Positions 11,336 through 22,284 of a stretch of 64,000 nucleotides of DNA are shown here, in pieces; position 1 is the first letter of the stretch, and each line of letters opens with the position of its first letter. A program made the translations under genes and the position numbers. The notes under the pieces are model-generated. The model had not been told where the DNA came from. It made no database searches and worked only from the letters and a program-made list of their open reading frames with translations. The DNA comes from Castor canadensis (Eukaryota; Chordata; Mammalia; Rodentia; Castoridae), in contig NC_133389.1 in the NCBI RefSeq assembly GCF_047511655.1, positions 155,821,973 through 155,885,972 on the forward strand, given 5' to 3'.

Positions 11336-11642
11336 CCTAAATTATGGTTAGGTAGGAATAAGAAATTCTGGGATGCTACTGCCAAGTAAGGTGACTACAG
11401 ATAATGATGACATACTAAGTATTTCAAAAAACTAGAAGAAAGGATTTTAATGGTTTTACCATGAAGAAATGACAGTTGTTTAAGGTCATAGATATGTTTC
11501 TTAATTTAATTTTATTTCTGAAATAGATTACATTATTAATACAAAGGGAACCCATGTCTAATTTGCCTGGTGTATACATGTATTGAAATGTCACATGATA
11601 CCCCATAAATTTGGGATTTTGGGTTTTTGTTTGTTTTTGTGT
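11336..11642. other. L1-adjacent non-coding DNA
   Basis: Probably the continuation of the old L1 3' UTR ('ggtgactacagataatgatgac' type). Nothing else was recognised. Confidence 0.4.
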
Positions 11643-11658
11643 ATCAGTTTAAATTTTT

Positions 11659-13039
11659 TTTTTCATTTTTCTTTTATTATTCATATGTGCATACAAGGCT
11701 TGGTTCATTTCTCCCCCCTGCCCCCACCCCCTCCCTTACCACCCACTCCACCCCCTCCCGCTCCCCCCCCCAATACCCAGCAGAAACTATTTTGCCCTTA
11801 TCTCTAATTTTGTTGTAGAGAGAGTATAAGCAATAATAGGAAGGAACAAGGGGTTTTGCTGGTTGAGATAAGGATAGCTATACAGGGCATTGACTCACAT
11901 TGATTTCCTGTGCGTGGGTGTTACCTTCTAGGTTAATTCTTTTTGATCTAACCTTTTCTCTAGTTCCTGGTCCCCTTTTCCTATTGGCCTCAGTTGCTTT
12001 AAGGTATCTGCTTTAGTTTCTCTGCATTAAGGGCAACAAATGCTAGCTAGTTTTTTAGGTGTCTTACCTATCCTCACCCCTCCCTTGTGTGCTCTCGCTT
12101 TTATCATGTGCTCATAGTCCAATCACCTTGTTGTGTTTGCCCTTGATCTAATGTCCACATATGAGGGAGAACATACGATTTTTGGTCTTTTGAGCCAGGC
12201 TAACCTCACTCAGAATGATGTTCTCCAATTCCATCAATTTACCAGCGAATGATAACATTTCGTTCTTCTTCATGGCTGCATAAAATTCCATTGTGTATAG
12301 ATACCACATTTTCTTAATCCATTCGTCAGTGGTGGGGCATCTTGGCTGTTTCCATAACTTGGCTATTGTGAATAGTGCCGCAATAAACATGGGTGTGCAG
12401 GTGCCTCTGGAGTAACAGTCTTTTGGGTATATCCCCAAGAGTGGTATTGCTGGATCAAATGGTAGATCGATATCCAGCTTTTTAAGTGGCCTCCAAATTT
12501 TTTTCCAGAGTGGTTGTACTAGTCTACATTCCCACCAACAGTGTAAGAGGGTTCCTTTTTCCCCGCATCCTCGCCAACACCTGTTGTTGGTGGTGTTGCT
12601 GATGATGGCTATTCTAACAGGGGTGAGGTGGAATCTTAGTGTGGTTTTAATTTGCATTTCCTTTATTGCTAGAGATGGTGAGCATTTTTTCATGTGTTTT
12701 CTGGCCATTTGAATTTCTTCTTTTGAGAAAGTTCTGTTTAGTTCACATGCCCATTTCTTTATTGGTTCATTAGTTTTGGGAGAATTTAGTTTTTTAAGTT
12801 CCCTGTATATTCTGGTTATCAGTCCTTTGTCTGATGTATAATTGGCAAATATTTTCTCCCACTCTGTGGGTGTTCTCTTCAGTTTAGAGACCATTTCTTT
12901 TGATGAACAGAAGCTTTTTAGTTTTATGAGGTCCCATTTATCTATGCTATCTCTTAGTTGCTGTGCTGCTGGGATTTCATTGAGAAAGTTCTTACCTATA
13001 CCTACTAACTCCAGAGTATTTCCTACTCTTTCTTGTATC
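11659..13039 (-). mobile_element. Young 5'-truncated L1 (1.38 kb)
   Basis: Poly(A) and 3' UTR lie at the left, ORF2 at the right. The element is flanked by perfect 16-bp target-site duplications ATCAGTTTAAATTTTT at 11,643-11,658 and 13,040-13,055. The 3' UTR has a strongly C-rich plus strand (G-rich on the L1 sense strand) at 11,712-11,770. It is a 5'-truncated, immobile copy; its open C-terminal ORF2 frame is described separately. Confidence 0.95.
12148..13039 (-). pseudogene. L1 ORF2 C-terminal fragment (297-codon open frame)
   Basis: This frame is the carboxy end of the L1 ORF2 protein, beyond the reverse transcriptase core. It includes the cysteine-rich region with [18 protein letters not shown], a CCHC-like arrangement typical of L1 ORF2, then [20 protein letters not shown], the KMWYLYTMEFYAAMKKNE block and the terminal MELENIILSEVSLAQKTKN. 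Endonuclease and reverse transcriptase domains are missing because the insertion is 5' truncated, so no active enzyme is encoded. The frame is open across the entire ORF2 part of the insert, which argues that the insertion is recent. The initiating Met of the frame lies at the 5' edge and is not a biological start. Confidence 0.93.
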
Positions 13040-13084
13040 ATCAGTTTAAATTTTTAAAAACATTTTTATAAGCATATATATGTA

Positions 13085-13148
13085 TGGGGGGGTATTACTG
13101 GGGCTTGAACTCAGGACCTCCTGCTTGCTAGGCAAGCTCCTACCAGCC
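13085..13148 (-). repeat. tRNA-derived SINE
   Basis: 'ggtattactggggcttgaactcaggacctcctgcttgctaggcaagctcctaccagcc' (in part), a truncated copy. Confidence 0.8.
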
Positions 13149-13149
13149 A

Positions 13150-13640
13150 TTTATTAGCATGTCTTAGTTGTACAGATGGATTCATTGTGACATTTCCATA
13201 CGTGCTTATAGTGTACCTTGGTTAGACTCACCCCTCCATCATGCTTCTTCATCGCCCATCTCCTCTTCTGAAAACAGTTTCAATGAGTGTCATTGGTTTT
13301 CACATAAGCATTCAAAGTATATAGATCCATATTCACTCTCCTTCACTCTCTCCATTCCCCCTTCCCTCCCACTGGTACCACCCTAGAACAGGACCTGTTT
13401 TACCTTCCCGCCCTTCATTTTTCAAAATGTATATTTGCAGTGGCATTTCACACATGCCTTCATTGTATTTCAATCGGATTAACCCCCTCTATTTCTCTCC
13501 TTCTCTCTCTCTCTCCTCTTCTTCCCTATTACTTGGCAGTTTTCAGTGTGTTTCCTTGTACCATCTTTATACACAGATGCAGTGTATAAAATGTATCTTT
13601 ATTTTGATATTCACCGTCATTCTTTTTTTTTAAAGAAATG
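13150..13640 (-). mobile_element. Older L1 3' UTR
   Basis: Starts 'ttattagcatgtcttagttgtacag', the antisense of the 'tgtacaa.taatgtatgctaataaa' tail. It later shares landmarks ('ttgtatttcaatcggattaa', 'ttccttgtaccatctttata') with the plus-strand 3' UTR at 20,630-21,180. A CT-rich patch lies at 13,498-13,525. Confidence 0.65.
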
Positions 13641-14202
13641 AGATCATTAGTGATTGCTCATTTTTTTGTTAGTATTAGAGCTTTTAGAGCTTTTCTCCCA
13701 AATAGTCGGTAAACACAAATTGAAATTTTAAGTTTCAAAAATTAAAAAGTTGCAATGCATGTCACTCTTGGAAGGAAATTTATCTGGGAAAAAATCAGCT
13801 CAAATTATTAAGGCACTAGTGCACAGAAGGACAATAAATGCAAAGGTGGGGCACCCTTGGGCAAAGCAGATATGGACATGGCACTGAAGAAGCTGCTCCT
13901 TGGGAGAGAAAGCAGTCAGATTGCTTGCCTCTTGAGTCCCTTCCTCCTCCCCTCCTTTGTAACAGCTTTCATTTTATTTATTTTACTATTTTCATGTATT
14001 TTACATTGTATATAAATACAGAAGTAACAAGTTACTTCTATTGTATTTATTCCTCATCACCCTCTCCTCCCCAACAACAATTCCCCTTTTACAGTCACTG
14101 TCATTTTATTACAATTTTTTTTGATCCAGATTCTGCAGATGAGTGAAAATGTATTTGTCTTTCTGAGCTTCAAGCTTTGTTTTGTTTTAATTTGAAAATT
14201 GA
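13641..14202. other. Non-coding DNA, partly L1-like
   Basis: The part at 13,965-14,110 resembles an antisense L1 3' UTR ('ctattttcatgtattttacattgtat'). The rest was not recognised. Confidence 0.35.
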
Positions 14203-14293
14203 GGGCTGAGGTCCTGGCTCAAGTGGTGTCTGTTTAGCAAACTCCAGGCCCTGAGTTCACCCTCAGAACCACCCAAAACAGAGAAAAAAAAAA
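14203..14293 (+). repeat. tRNA-derived SINE
   Basis: 'cctggctcaagtggtgtctg', 'ccctgagttcaccctc' and a final A10. Confidence 0.85.
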
Positions 14294-14344
14294 CAGAAGG
14301 GAAATAATGATTTTACCTACATCAAAGTATGAGAGTTTTTTTTG

Positions 14345-14562
14345 TTTTGTTTTTTTTTTTGAGGGTGATAAGACTGGGCCTTGAATTTAGGGCTTTGAGC
14401 TCACAAAGCAGGCTCAGTAGTGCTTGAGCCACATTTCCAGTCCATTTTTGGTCATTTTGGAGATGGAGTCTTTTGAATATTTCCTTTGGCTAGCCTCACC
14501 CCTCAATCCTCCTGATCTCAGCCTCCCAAGTATCTAGGATTACAGGTGTGAGACACTGGGTG
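14345..14562 (-). repeat. Composite 7SL+tRNA SINE
   Basis: T-run, then tRNA half ('gcttgagccacatttccagtcc'), then 7SL half ending 'aagtatctaggattacaggtgtgag'. Confidence 0.88.
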
Positions 14563-14615
14563 CTTGTGTGTGAGGTTTGGATGAAACAGTATATGTAAGG
14601 CAAATAAAGTAAGGT

Positions 14616-14738
14616 CTCAAACTGGATGTAGTGGTACACGTCTGCCATCCCAGTCCTCGGGAGGCTGAGACAGGAGGATAGCTTGTATGAAGGAAGCCTG
14701 GGCTATGTGGCAGGACTCTGTCTCAAAAAAAAAAAAAT
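14616..14738 (+). repeat. B1/7SL-type SINE
   Basis: 'ggatgtagtggtacacgtctgccatccc' start, 'gaggctgagacaggagg' core and A13 tail. Confidence 0.88.
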
Positions 14739-15182
14739 AATAATGATAAGACTAGGGTGTAAATAAATGTTTGTGCTATTATTATTACTTGCCATGAATT
14801 GCCTAAGGTGCTTTCTGGTTATATTGCCTATCTATAATGTGCTATTACCACCTTTTCTCCTTGTGACAGGGACCATAATTGCCTTCTCAAAATCTATTCC
14901 CACCTTCTTTCAGAACCACAGATTGATTTGGGACAGTAAGGTCCATAGACAAAACATGTTCCCTAGCTTCCACTGGGGCTGAGAATGGCCACTAACATTT
15001 AAGTAGAAAACACTGGCTGGGGTTTCAAGGAGAGCTGGCTCAGCTTTGGAGGTATACCTTAAAAGGTTGACAAGATGGCTGTAGCTTCAGCAATTTTTTT
15101 GGAACTAAAAGGCAAGGATAAGTTGGGGGTCGGGGGAGAGGTTATTGAAAAATCTAAAATCCTACACATCTCAATTTTGATA
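14739..15182. other. Unique non-coding DNA
   Basis: No repeat or coding signature was recognised. Confidence 0.4.
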
Positions 15183-15290
15183 CTTTTTTTGAGACAAGGT
15201 CTTGCTTTGTATCCAGACACAGCTTGAACTCTCAATCCTGCTGCACCACCTCTGGAGTGCTGGTGTTGCAGGCACTTCGCAGTGCACAGC
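15183..15290 (-). repeat. B1/7SL-type SINE
   Basis: 'tttttttgagacaaggtcttgctttgtatcc' through 'gagtgctggtgttgcagg'. The younger L1 to its right appears to have inserted at its end. Confidence 0.82.
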
Positions 15291-15307
15291 TTCAGCCTTG
15301 GAATTCT

Positions 15308-17418
15308 CTTTCTTTTCTCTTTTATTCATATGTACATACAATGCTTGGGTCATTTCTCCCCTCTTCTCCCACCCCCTCCCTTCCCCCACCCCCTCCCTTA
15401 CCACCCCTCCCCCCCCCCACCCCTTTGCTACCAGGCAGAAACTATTTTGCCCTTATCTCTAATTTTGTTGAAGAGAGAGTATAAGCAATAATAAGAAGGA
15501 CCAAGGGTTTTTGCTGGTTGAAATAAGGATAGCTATACAGGGAGTTGACTCACATTAATTTCCTGTGCTGTGGGTTACCTTCTAGGTTAATTCTTCTTAA
15601 TCTAACCTTTTCTCTAGTTCCTGGTCCCCTTCTCCTATTGGCCTCAGTTGCTTTAAGGTATCTGCTTTAGTTTCTCTGCGTTAAGGGCAACAAATGCTAT
15701 CTAGTTTTTTAGGTGTCTTACCTATCCTCACCCCTCCCTTGTGTGCTCTCGCTTTTATCATGTGCTCATAGTCCAATCACCTTGTTGTGTTTGCCCTTGA
15801 TCTAATGTCCACATATGAGGGAGAACATACGATTTTTGGTCTTTTGGGCCAGACTAACCTCACTCAGAATGATGTTCTCCAATTCCATCCATTTACCAGC
15901 GAATGATAACATTTCATTCTTCTTCATGGCTGCATAAAATTCCATTGTGTATAGATACCACATTTTCTTAATCCATTCGTCAGTGCTGGGGCATCTTGGC
16001 TGTTTCCATAACTTGACTATTGTGAATAGTGCTGCAGTAAACATGGGTGTGCAGGTGCCTCTGGAGTAACCTATGTCACAGGTATGGTAGATCTATGTTT
16101 AGATTTTTAAGAAGCCTCCAAATTTTTTTTCAGAGTGGTTGTACTAGTTTGCATTCCCACCAGCAGTGTAAGAGGGTTCCTTCCGCCCCCCCCCCATCCT
16201 CTTCAACACCTGTTGTTAGTGGTGTTGCTAATGATGGCTATTCTAACAGGGGTGATATGGAATCTTAGTGTAGTTTTAATTTGCATTTCTTTTATGGCTA
16301 GAGATGGTGAGCATTTTTTCATGTGTTTTTTGGTCATTTGAATTTCTTATGAGAAAGTTCTGTTTAGTTCACTTGCCCATTTCTTTATTGGTTCATTAAT
16401 TTGGGAGAATTTAGTTTTTTGAGTTCCCTATATATTCTGGTTATCAATCCTTTGTCTGATGTGTAGCTGGCAAATATTTTCTCCCACTCTGTGGGTGGTC
16501 TCTTCAGTTTAGAGACCATTTCTTTTGATGAACAGAAGCTTTTTAGTTTTATGAGGTCCCATTTATCTATGCTATCTCTTAGTTGCTGTGCTGCTGGGGT
16601 TCCGTTGAGAAAGTCCTTGCCTATACCTATTAGTTCCAAAGTATTTCCTGCTCTTTCCTGTACCAACTTTAGAGTTTTGGGTCTGATATTAAGATCCTTG
16701 ATCCATTTTGAGTTAATCTTGGTATAGGGTAATAAACATGGATCTAGTTTCAGTTTTTTGCAGACTGCTAACCAGTTTTCCCAGCAGTTTTTGTTGAAGA
16801 GGCTGTCTTTTCTCCATCATATATTTTTAGCGCCTTTGTCAAAGACAAGTTGGTTATAGTTGTGTGGCTTCATATCCAGGTCCTCTATTCTGTTCCATTG
16901 GTCTTCATGTCTGTTTTTGTGCCAGTACCATGCTGTTTTTATTGCTATTGCTTTGTAATATAGTTTGAAGTCGGGTATCGTGATATCTCCAGCATTGTTC
17001 TTTTTACTGAGTATTGCCTTGGCTATTCGTGGCCTCTTGTGTTTCCATATAAATTTAACAGTAGATTTTTCAATGTCTTTAATGAACGTCATTGGAATTT
17101 TGATGGGAATTGCATTAAGCATATAGATTACTTTTGGGAGTACAGAAATTTTTACTATGTTGATTCTACCAATCCATGAGCATGGGAGATCTCTCCACTT
17201 TCTATAGTCTTCCTCAATCTCTTTCTTCAGAAGTGTATAGTTTTCCTTGTAGAGGTCTTTCACATCTTTTGTTAGGTTTACACCTAGGTATTTGATTTTT
17301 TTTGAGGCTATTGTAAATGGAATTGTTTTCATATATTCTTTCTCAGTTTGTTCATTATTAGTGTATAGAAATGCTAATGATTTTTCTATGTTGATTTTAT
17401 ATCCTGCTACCTTGCTAT
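15308..17418 (-). mobile_element. Second young 5'-truncated L1 (2.1 kb)
   Basis: Same family and orientation as 11,659-13,039 but reaching further into ORF2. Flanking 20-bp segments at 15,288-15,307 and 17,419-17,438 (AGCTTCA...GAATTCT) agree at 16 or so positions and are a plausible, decayed target-site duplication. Relative to the first copy it lacks about 45 bases near 16,070 ('ggagtaac' to 'ggtag'), which breaks ORF2. The C-rich tract of the 3' UTR lies at 15,358-15,423. Confidence 0.9.
15802..17332 (-). pseudogene. L1 ORF2 C-terminal part, broken into three frames
   Basis: Open segments at 15,802-16,044, 16,385-16,666 and 16,817-17,332 are consecutive pieces of one ORF2 frame. The rightmost piece holds [20 protein letters not shown] and the [20 protein letters not shown] region that follows the reverse transcriptase domain in L1 ORF2. 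The middle piece matches the start of the frame at 12,148-13,039. The leftmost has KMWYLYTMEFYAAMKKNE. Frameshifts and a small deletion separate them, and the catalytic YADD region is not included. Non-functional. Confidence 0.92.
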
Positions 17419-17438
17419 AGCTTCAAACTTTGAATTCT

Positions 17439-18160
17439 TGAGACACTAAAGTATAATGCCAGCAACCTTCTGCCTCCAAACTTCTTGTTTCTTGACAGCC
17501 CTCATGTACTTAAGTCACTCTTTGAGTTTCTTATTCTCTGTTGTAAAATCAAACTGTAATTCTATACCATTATTCCTTGAAAAATAATGTCCACTTCATG
17601 ATGCAAGGTATCATTAGAATAAAGTCTCATTGGGTGAGCTAATTTGAGGATGTTTGTTTTTAAAACATTGACCAAAAACCTTTGAGAATGCTACCTTACA
17701 GAGTTGTGGTAAGGATGGAATGAAAAGAAAGCACATAAGTTGGTTTTCCTCGTACAGTCCCATACAGCTATGAATTGAATACTCAAATTAAAAGGCTACT
17801 GCAAAGGGAAGTAAGGCAGAGAAAATCTTGTTTGTTCTTGGAGTAGAAAGCAGGGGCAATCATTTTTATAGCTCATTGAAGTGAACATGTGATGAAGTCA
17901 TTGTTCAGGAGGATTTCAGCTCAAAAGCTATTGAATGAAAGTCAATGGATTTCTTGAGGCAGGAAGCACAAAAGAAGTGGCCTGCTACTCCAAGAGAGTG
18001 CCAGGTAACAATTTGTAATTTCTTGGTGTTATGTTTGTGAAAGTGACAGCAATCATATTCTTGTTCCCCGGTTCTGCCCTGCCTGTGTGACAGTGCTCAG
18101 GTAGGATACAGTCAGGAAAGCACACCCTGCCCTGTGCTGAGAGCTTGCCTCGCTGTCTTT
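17439..18160. other. Unique non-coding DNA
   Basis: No repeat or coding signature was recognised. Confidence 0.4.
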
Positions 18161-18164
18161 CTTT

Positions 18165-18267
18165 CTTTTCTTTTCATTTCATTTCAGTCCTCTCCTTTCC
18201 TGTCCTGTCTTCCCTCCCTCCCTCTCTTCCTTCCTTCTTCCCTTCTCTCTCTCTCTCTCTCTCTCTT
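18165..18267. repeat. TTCC/CT-rich low-complexity tract
   Basis: Irregular 'tttctttc', 'ccctccctcc' and (CT)n leading into the adjoining SINE tail on the minus strand, probably an expanded SINE A-tail. Confidence 0.8.
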
Positions 18268-18350
18268 TTCTTTATGGTGCTGGGGTTTCAACTCATGGAT
18301 TCATACTCATTGGGCAGATGCTCCTCTTCTTGAGCCACACCCCAGCCCCA
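18268..18350 (-). repeat. tRNA-derived SINE
   Basis: 'ggtgctggggtttcaactc' and 'cttgagccacaccccagcccc'. Confidence 0.85.
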
Positions 18351-18897
18351 CTGTTTCCTGATTCTCTATTCCAGTTTGTTGGTGGTACAGCTGGTGTGTC
18401 ACAACACAGAAAAGGAATGAACTCAGTGACTCTGTGTGAGGTTCTCGAATGAGGGGATCCTGTGGTGGTCAATAGGACTGATGACTAATAGATAACTTTG
18501 AAACTTTCTGATGGAATTATTGCCAGAATAAACCACATGCCAAGGAGGATTTCTTACTGATTTAACATCGGATGTATTTTGGCTAAACTGTTATAAAGAG
18601 CAATAAAATGGAAGAGATAGTTCCCAGACAATGCATATTTACCTTAAGTTTATTCTCCCTGGACTTAGGGGAGGCTTTTCTGAGAATGCTGGTGTCACAG
18701 CATGCTGTTGTATGTCCACAGTGTCCTACGTGATGTGTGAAACCCATGAACGGTAAGATTACTGCTTCCTGTAATTCTGCCCCGTTTATCCAAACTGTGA
18801 CTTCAGTTAAGTGGAAGGAAACATTTTCTGTGACAGACATTCATAGATATGTCATACATATATCATGTAGTGGTAACTACATTCTAAAATTCTAAAC
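18351..18897. other. Unique non-coding DNA
   Basis: No repeat recognised. An 85-codon frame on the minus strand (18,583-18,840) resembles nothing I know. Confidence 0.35.
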
Positions 18898-19119
18898 TTT
18901 TTTTTTTTTTGGATGGCATGGGGTTTGAACTCAGGGCCTCACACTTGCTATGCAGGTGTTCTACCACTTGAGCCATTCTGCCAGCTCTTTTTTGGTTGGG
19001 TATTTTTCTAAGATAGGGTCTTACGAACTATTTGCCTGGGTTGGCTTTGAACTGCGATCCTCCTGATATCTGCCTCCTGAGTAGCTAAGATTACAGCTGT
19101 GAGTCACCAGCACCCAGCT
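18898..19119 (-). repeat. Composite 7SL+tRNA SINE
   Basis: Near full length: T14, tRNA half with 'accacttgagccattctgccag', bridge, 7SL half ending 'agtcaccagcacccagct'. Confidence 0.92.
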
Positions 19120-19257
19120 AAAATTCCAACCCTTTTTGTGACAGTAAAAAACGAGGTAATAGATACACTTAAGCCAAAGAATGTGTCACATCTACATAGT
19201 GGATTACAAAGGAATGCAGATTATCGCTGTGGCCTGATATATGGTGATCAAAAACAT

Positions 19258-19366
19258 TTTATTTATTTATTTATTTATTTATTTATTTGGTGGTATTGGG
19301 GTTTGAACTCTGGACTTCATGCTTGCTAAGCAGGCACTCTACTACTTGAGCTACTCCACCAGTCCA
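19258..19366 (-). repeat. tRNA-derived SINE with (ATTT)n tail
   Basis: The tail has become eight 'attt' units at 19,258-19,289. The body reads 'ggtattggggtttgaactc' to 'gagctactccaccagtcc'. Confidence 0.9.
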
Positions 19367-19585
19367 AAAAGATGTATTTTGAAAAAAATTGACTAAGAAT
19401 CATAATACACTGTGCTACTTTTCAATTAAGAATGTGTGTGTATCCTTACACAAAAATGAATCAAAGTGCTTATCTATAGATGGGGAAAGGATACAGGTTT
19501 AATAGATGGGGTAAGAGATGTTCCTAAATCTGCTTTTTTGTCTTTATTATTTGTTTTACATCATTAAAAGAATAAAATTGAATCG

Positions 19586-19846
19586 GGTTGGGCAAGGTGG
19601 CTTATACCCATAGTCCTAGCTATACGGGAGGCAGAAATCAGGGAGAACTGCAATTTTTGACCAGCCAAGGCTCATGTTAGTACACGGAAGGCTGTTGGTA
19701 GGAAGATTGCAGTCCAGGCCAGCCCCAGGCAAAAATGTGAGACCCTATTAAAAAAAAAAAAAAGACCTAAAAGCAAAAAGGGATGGAGGCATGACTTAAG
19801 TGGCAGAAGGCCTTGAGTTCAAATTCCAGTACTACCAAAAAAAAAG
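19586..19846 (+). repeat. Composite SINE, dimeric 7SL form
   Basis: The 7SL-like unit is present twice (first from 'ggtggcttataccca', second 'ggtaggaagattgcagtcc'), followed by an internal A14 and the tRNA half 'gaggcatgacttaagtggc'. This trimeric layout recurs at 21,660, 39,586, 53,955 and 57,350. Confidence 0.85.
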
Positions 19847-20189
19847 AACAAAATTGAATCAAATGAAAAAGCCTAGGCTTAAGAATTGAAAAGAAACTGA
19901 AACAAATGAGTTTATGTATCAAGTTGATAACAAATCCACACAGAGAAAAAAAGTTACTTCTAGTGACTTTATATTGTTTTGCCCACACAAAATAGTGTTA
20001 GTAAAAATTTTGGTATTGTTATTTTTGAAAAATAAAAGGATATTCAGATCATGTTGGTATGATTTAGAATGAAGATAGTGTGAGAGCAAAGAGATTATGT
20101 GTAAAAATCAAGGAAGTTAACACATCATAATCTTAAATTTGAAGTGAAAATATAAGAATGAACTCAAAATTATTTTTCTCGTTTACAAA
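19847..20189. other. AT-rich unique DNA
   Basis: No repeat or coding signature was recognised. Confidence 0.35.
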
Positions 20190-20200
20190 TGTACATTCCA

Positions 20201-20376
20201 GCTGGGTGCCAGTGGCTCACGCCTGTAATCCTAGCTACTCAGGAGGCAGAGATCAGGAGGATCGCAAATAGTTCATGAGACCCTCTCTCAAAAAAACCAT
20301 CACAAAAAAGGACTGGTGGAGTGGCTCAAGGTGTAGGCTCTGAGTTCAAACTCCAGTACCACACACACACACAAAA
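20201..20376 (+). repeat. Composite 7SL+tRNA SINE
   Basis: Starts 'gctgggtgccagtggctcacgcc' and ends with an (AC)n-modified tail. TACATTCCAG precedes it (about 20,191) and follows it (about 20,380). Confidence 0.92.
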
Positions 20377-20387
20377 ATATACATTCC

Positions 20388-20505
20388 AGGGGCTAGCAGA
20401 GTGTCTCAAGTGGTAGAGAGCCTGCCTTGCAAACATGAGGCCCTGAGGTCAAACCCCAGTATGGGCAAACCAAAAAAATCCCCCCAAAAACCAAAAAACA
20501 AAAAG
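20388..20505 (+). repeat. tRNA-derived SINE in the same target site
   Basis: 'gctagcagagtgtctcaagtgg' to 'gtcaaaccccagta' with an A-rich tail containing CCCCCC. It lies between the second and third copies of TACATTCCAG (the third near 20,506), so it entered the duplicated target of its neighbour. Confidence 0.9.
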
Positions 20506-20629
20506 TACATTCCAGCTTTGTTCTCCATGATATCTAGAAGCAACAAAAAGCCAAAAAGCCAGTAGAAGTGAGCACCAATAGTGCTCAAATCATAGTCTCT
20601 ACGCACAGTTTTAAGAAGTTGTCTCAGTC

Positions 20630-21185
20630 AGAACAAAATTGTATTTGTGAGTCCAACTGAGGGGACTATGGGAGGTGGGAGAGAGAAAGGAAATGTTACA
20701 GATGAAAAATATTGAAACAATATGAATGTATAATATAATTCACTATACAATAAGCTGTTGAATATTAGGGGAGCATGGTGATAGAGAATCGATAATGGGG
20801 GGAGGGGGCTGATTTGATTGAAGCATGATATATACAGACCTGAAGGTACCAAGGTGAAGCCCACTGGACTATCAATATACACTTAATTTAAAAAAAATGA
20901 AGGGCAGGAGGGAAAAATAAATCTTTTTGGGAGGTGGTCCCAGTGGGAGGGGGTGGGCACAAGGAAAGGGGGAATGAGGATATGTATGGTGGATGTATTT
21001 TGTATCCATATATGAAAATAGAGCAATAAAACCTGTTGAAATTTTCTAAGAAGGTGGGGAAAGGGGAAAAGAGAGAATGATGGAGGGGATAATTCCAACT
21101 AAAATATATTTTAGACATCTATGTAAATACCACAATATATCCCCCTGTATAACTTTTATATGCTAATAAAATCATAAAAAAAAAG
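20630..21185 (+). mobile_element. Old L1 3' UTR
   Basis: It ends 'cctgtataacttttatatgctaataaaatcat' plus a poly(A) of 9, and has the G-rich 'ggggggaggggg' (20,797) and 'gggaggtggtcccagtggg' patches typical of an L1 3' UTR. No ORF2 sequence is retained. Confidence 0.7.
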
Positions 21186-21288
21186 TTAACACAGCTCCTT
21201 GGGAAAATGACAGGAAATGTACAATATGAGATCAGTTCTCTTGTGCTGGAAAAGGAAGATACCTCCAGTTAGGTCAAAAGGGTAAAAG

Positions 21289-21376
21289 AGGCTAGGGACA
21301 GGGCTTAAGTGGTAGAGCCCCTGCCTGGCAAGCATGAGGTCCTGAGTTCAAGCCCCAGTACGGAGAAAAAAAAAAG
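21289..21376 (+). repeat. tRNA-derived SINE
   Basis: 'agggcttaagtggtagagcccc' to 'gagttcaagccccagtac' with an A10 tail. Confidence 0.9.
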
Positions 21377-21659
21377 ATGGAAAAGCCATCCTGAAGGTAC
21401 TTCTGCTCTGTGAAGAGACATTTTGGGTGGTTAGGAATAATATATCATCAAATATATTAAAATCTATGAGTTCATACATAATGATATTTAAGGAAAAAAT
21501 CATTGGAGGTTATTAGAGCATCATTACTCATTTATTCTCATTACCCTGGAAATAAGGAAAGAATTAAGCATTTTTCTTAGATTCCTGTATTATAAGATAG
21601 GCAAATAATTTGGAAAGCCCATCTAATAATTGCATTTAGAAAAATCACCATTTTGTAAC
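21377..21659. other. Unique AT-rich DNA
   Basis: No repeat or coding signature was recognised. Confidence 0.35.
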
Positions 21660-21960
21660 TTTCTTTTGTACTGAGGATTGAACTAAAGGCCTTGTGCTTG
21701 GTAGGCAGTCTGTCAGCTCATTTTGCATTGGTTATTTTTAAGATAGGGTCTTGCTTTATGCCTTGGCCGGTTTGAATCACAGTGCTCCTGTTTGTGCTTC
21801 CCCACATAGCTGGAATGGCAGGTACATGCACCCGCATCTAGCCATTGGTCGAGATGGGGGTCTCATGAACTTTTTGGCTGGGCTTGGCCTTGAAAGCAGT
21901 CCTCCCTATGTCGTTTCCCAAGTAACTAGGATTACAGGCTTAAGCTACCATGCATGGCCT
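21660..21960 (-). repeat. Composite SINE, dimeric 7SL form
   Basis: A tRNA half at 21,660-21,722, then two 7SL-like units ('gatagggtcttgctttatgcc' and 'gagatgggggtctcatgaac'), the second ending 'ctaggattacaggcttaagc'. Confidence 0.82.
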
Positions 21961-22284
21961 CCATTTTGTAATTCTTAAGGACATAATGAATCTAGGCAGT
22001 GATCTTCTGTAGGTGCTATGATTAAAGGTTGGGGAAAATGTACCATTGAGGAATCAGACTGTTACTGCCTGAACCCATGTATCAATCTGAGCATCACTGA
22101 AAGTGAAATGACCAGACATTCTGTGCTTCTTGATGTGATAGAATTAAAAGGACACAGCTTCATCTGCATAGAATTTTTTGCCTAAAACAAGTTGAATCAA
22201 ATCTGATTAAGACTTTATATCTAATTACCATTTTATAGGAGATGTGCAGAGGATGGAGAAGTTAAATGACATTATGAAAAGCAA

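Noticed and set aside
20388-20505. tRNA genes
   Set aside because: The A- and B-box-like strings across the window belong to tRNA-derived SINEs with A-rich tails and target duplications. None folds into a complete tRNA with anticodon arm and terminator.
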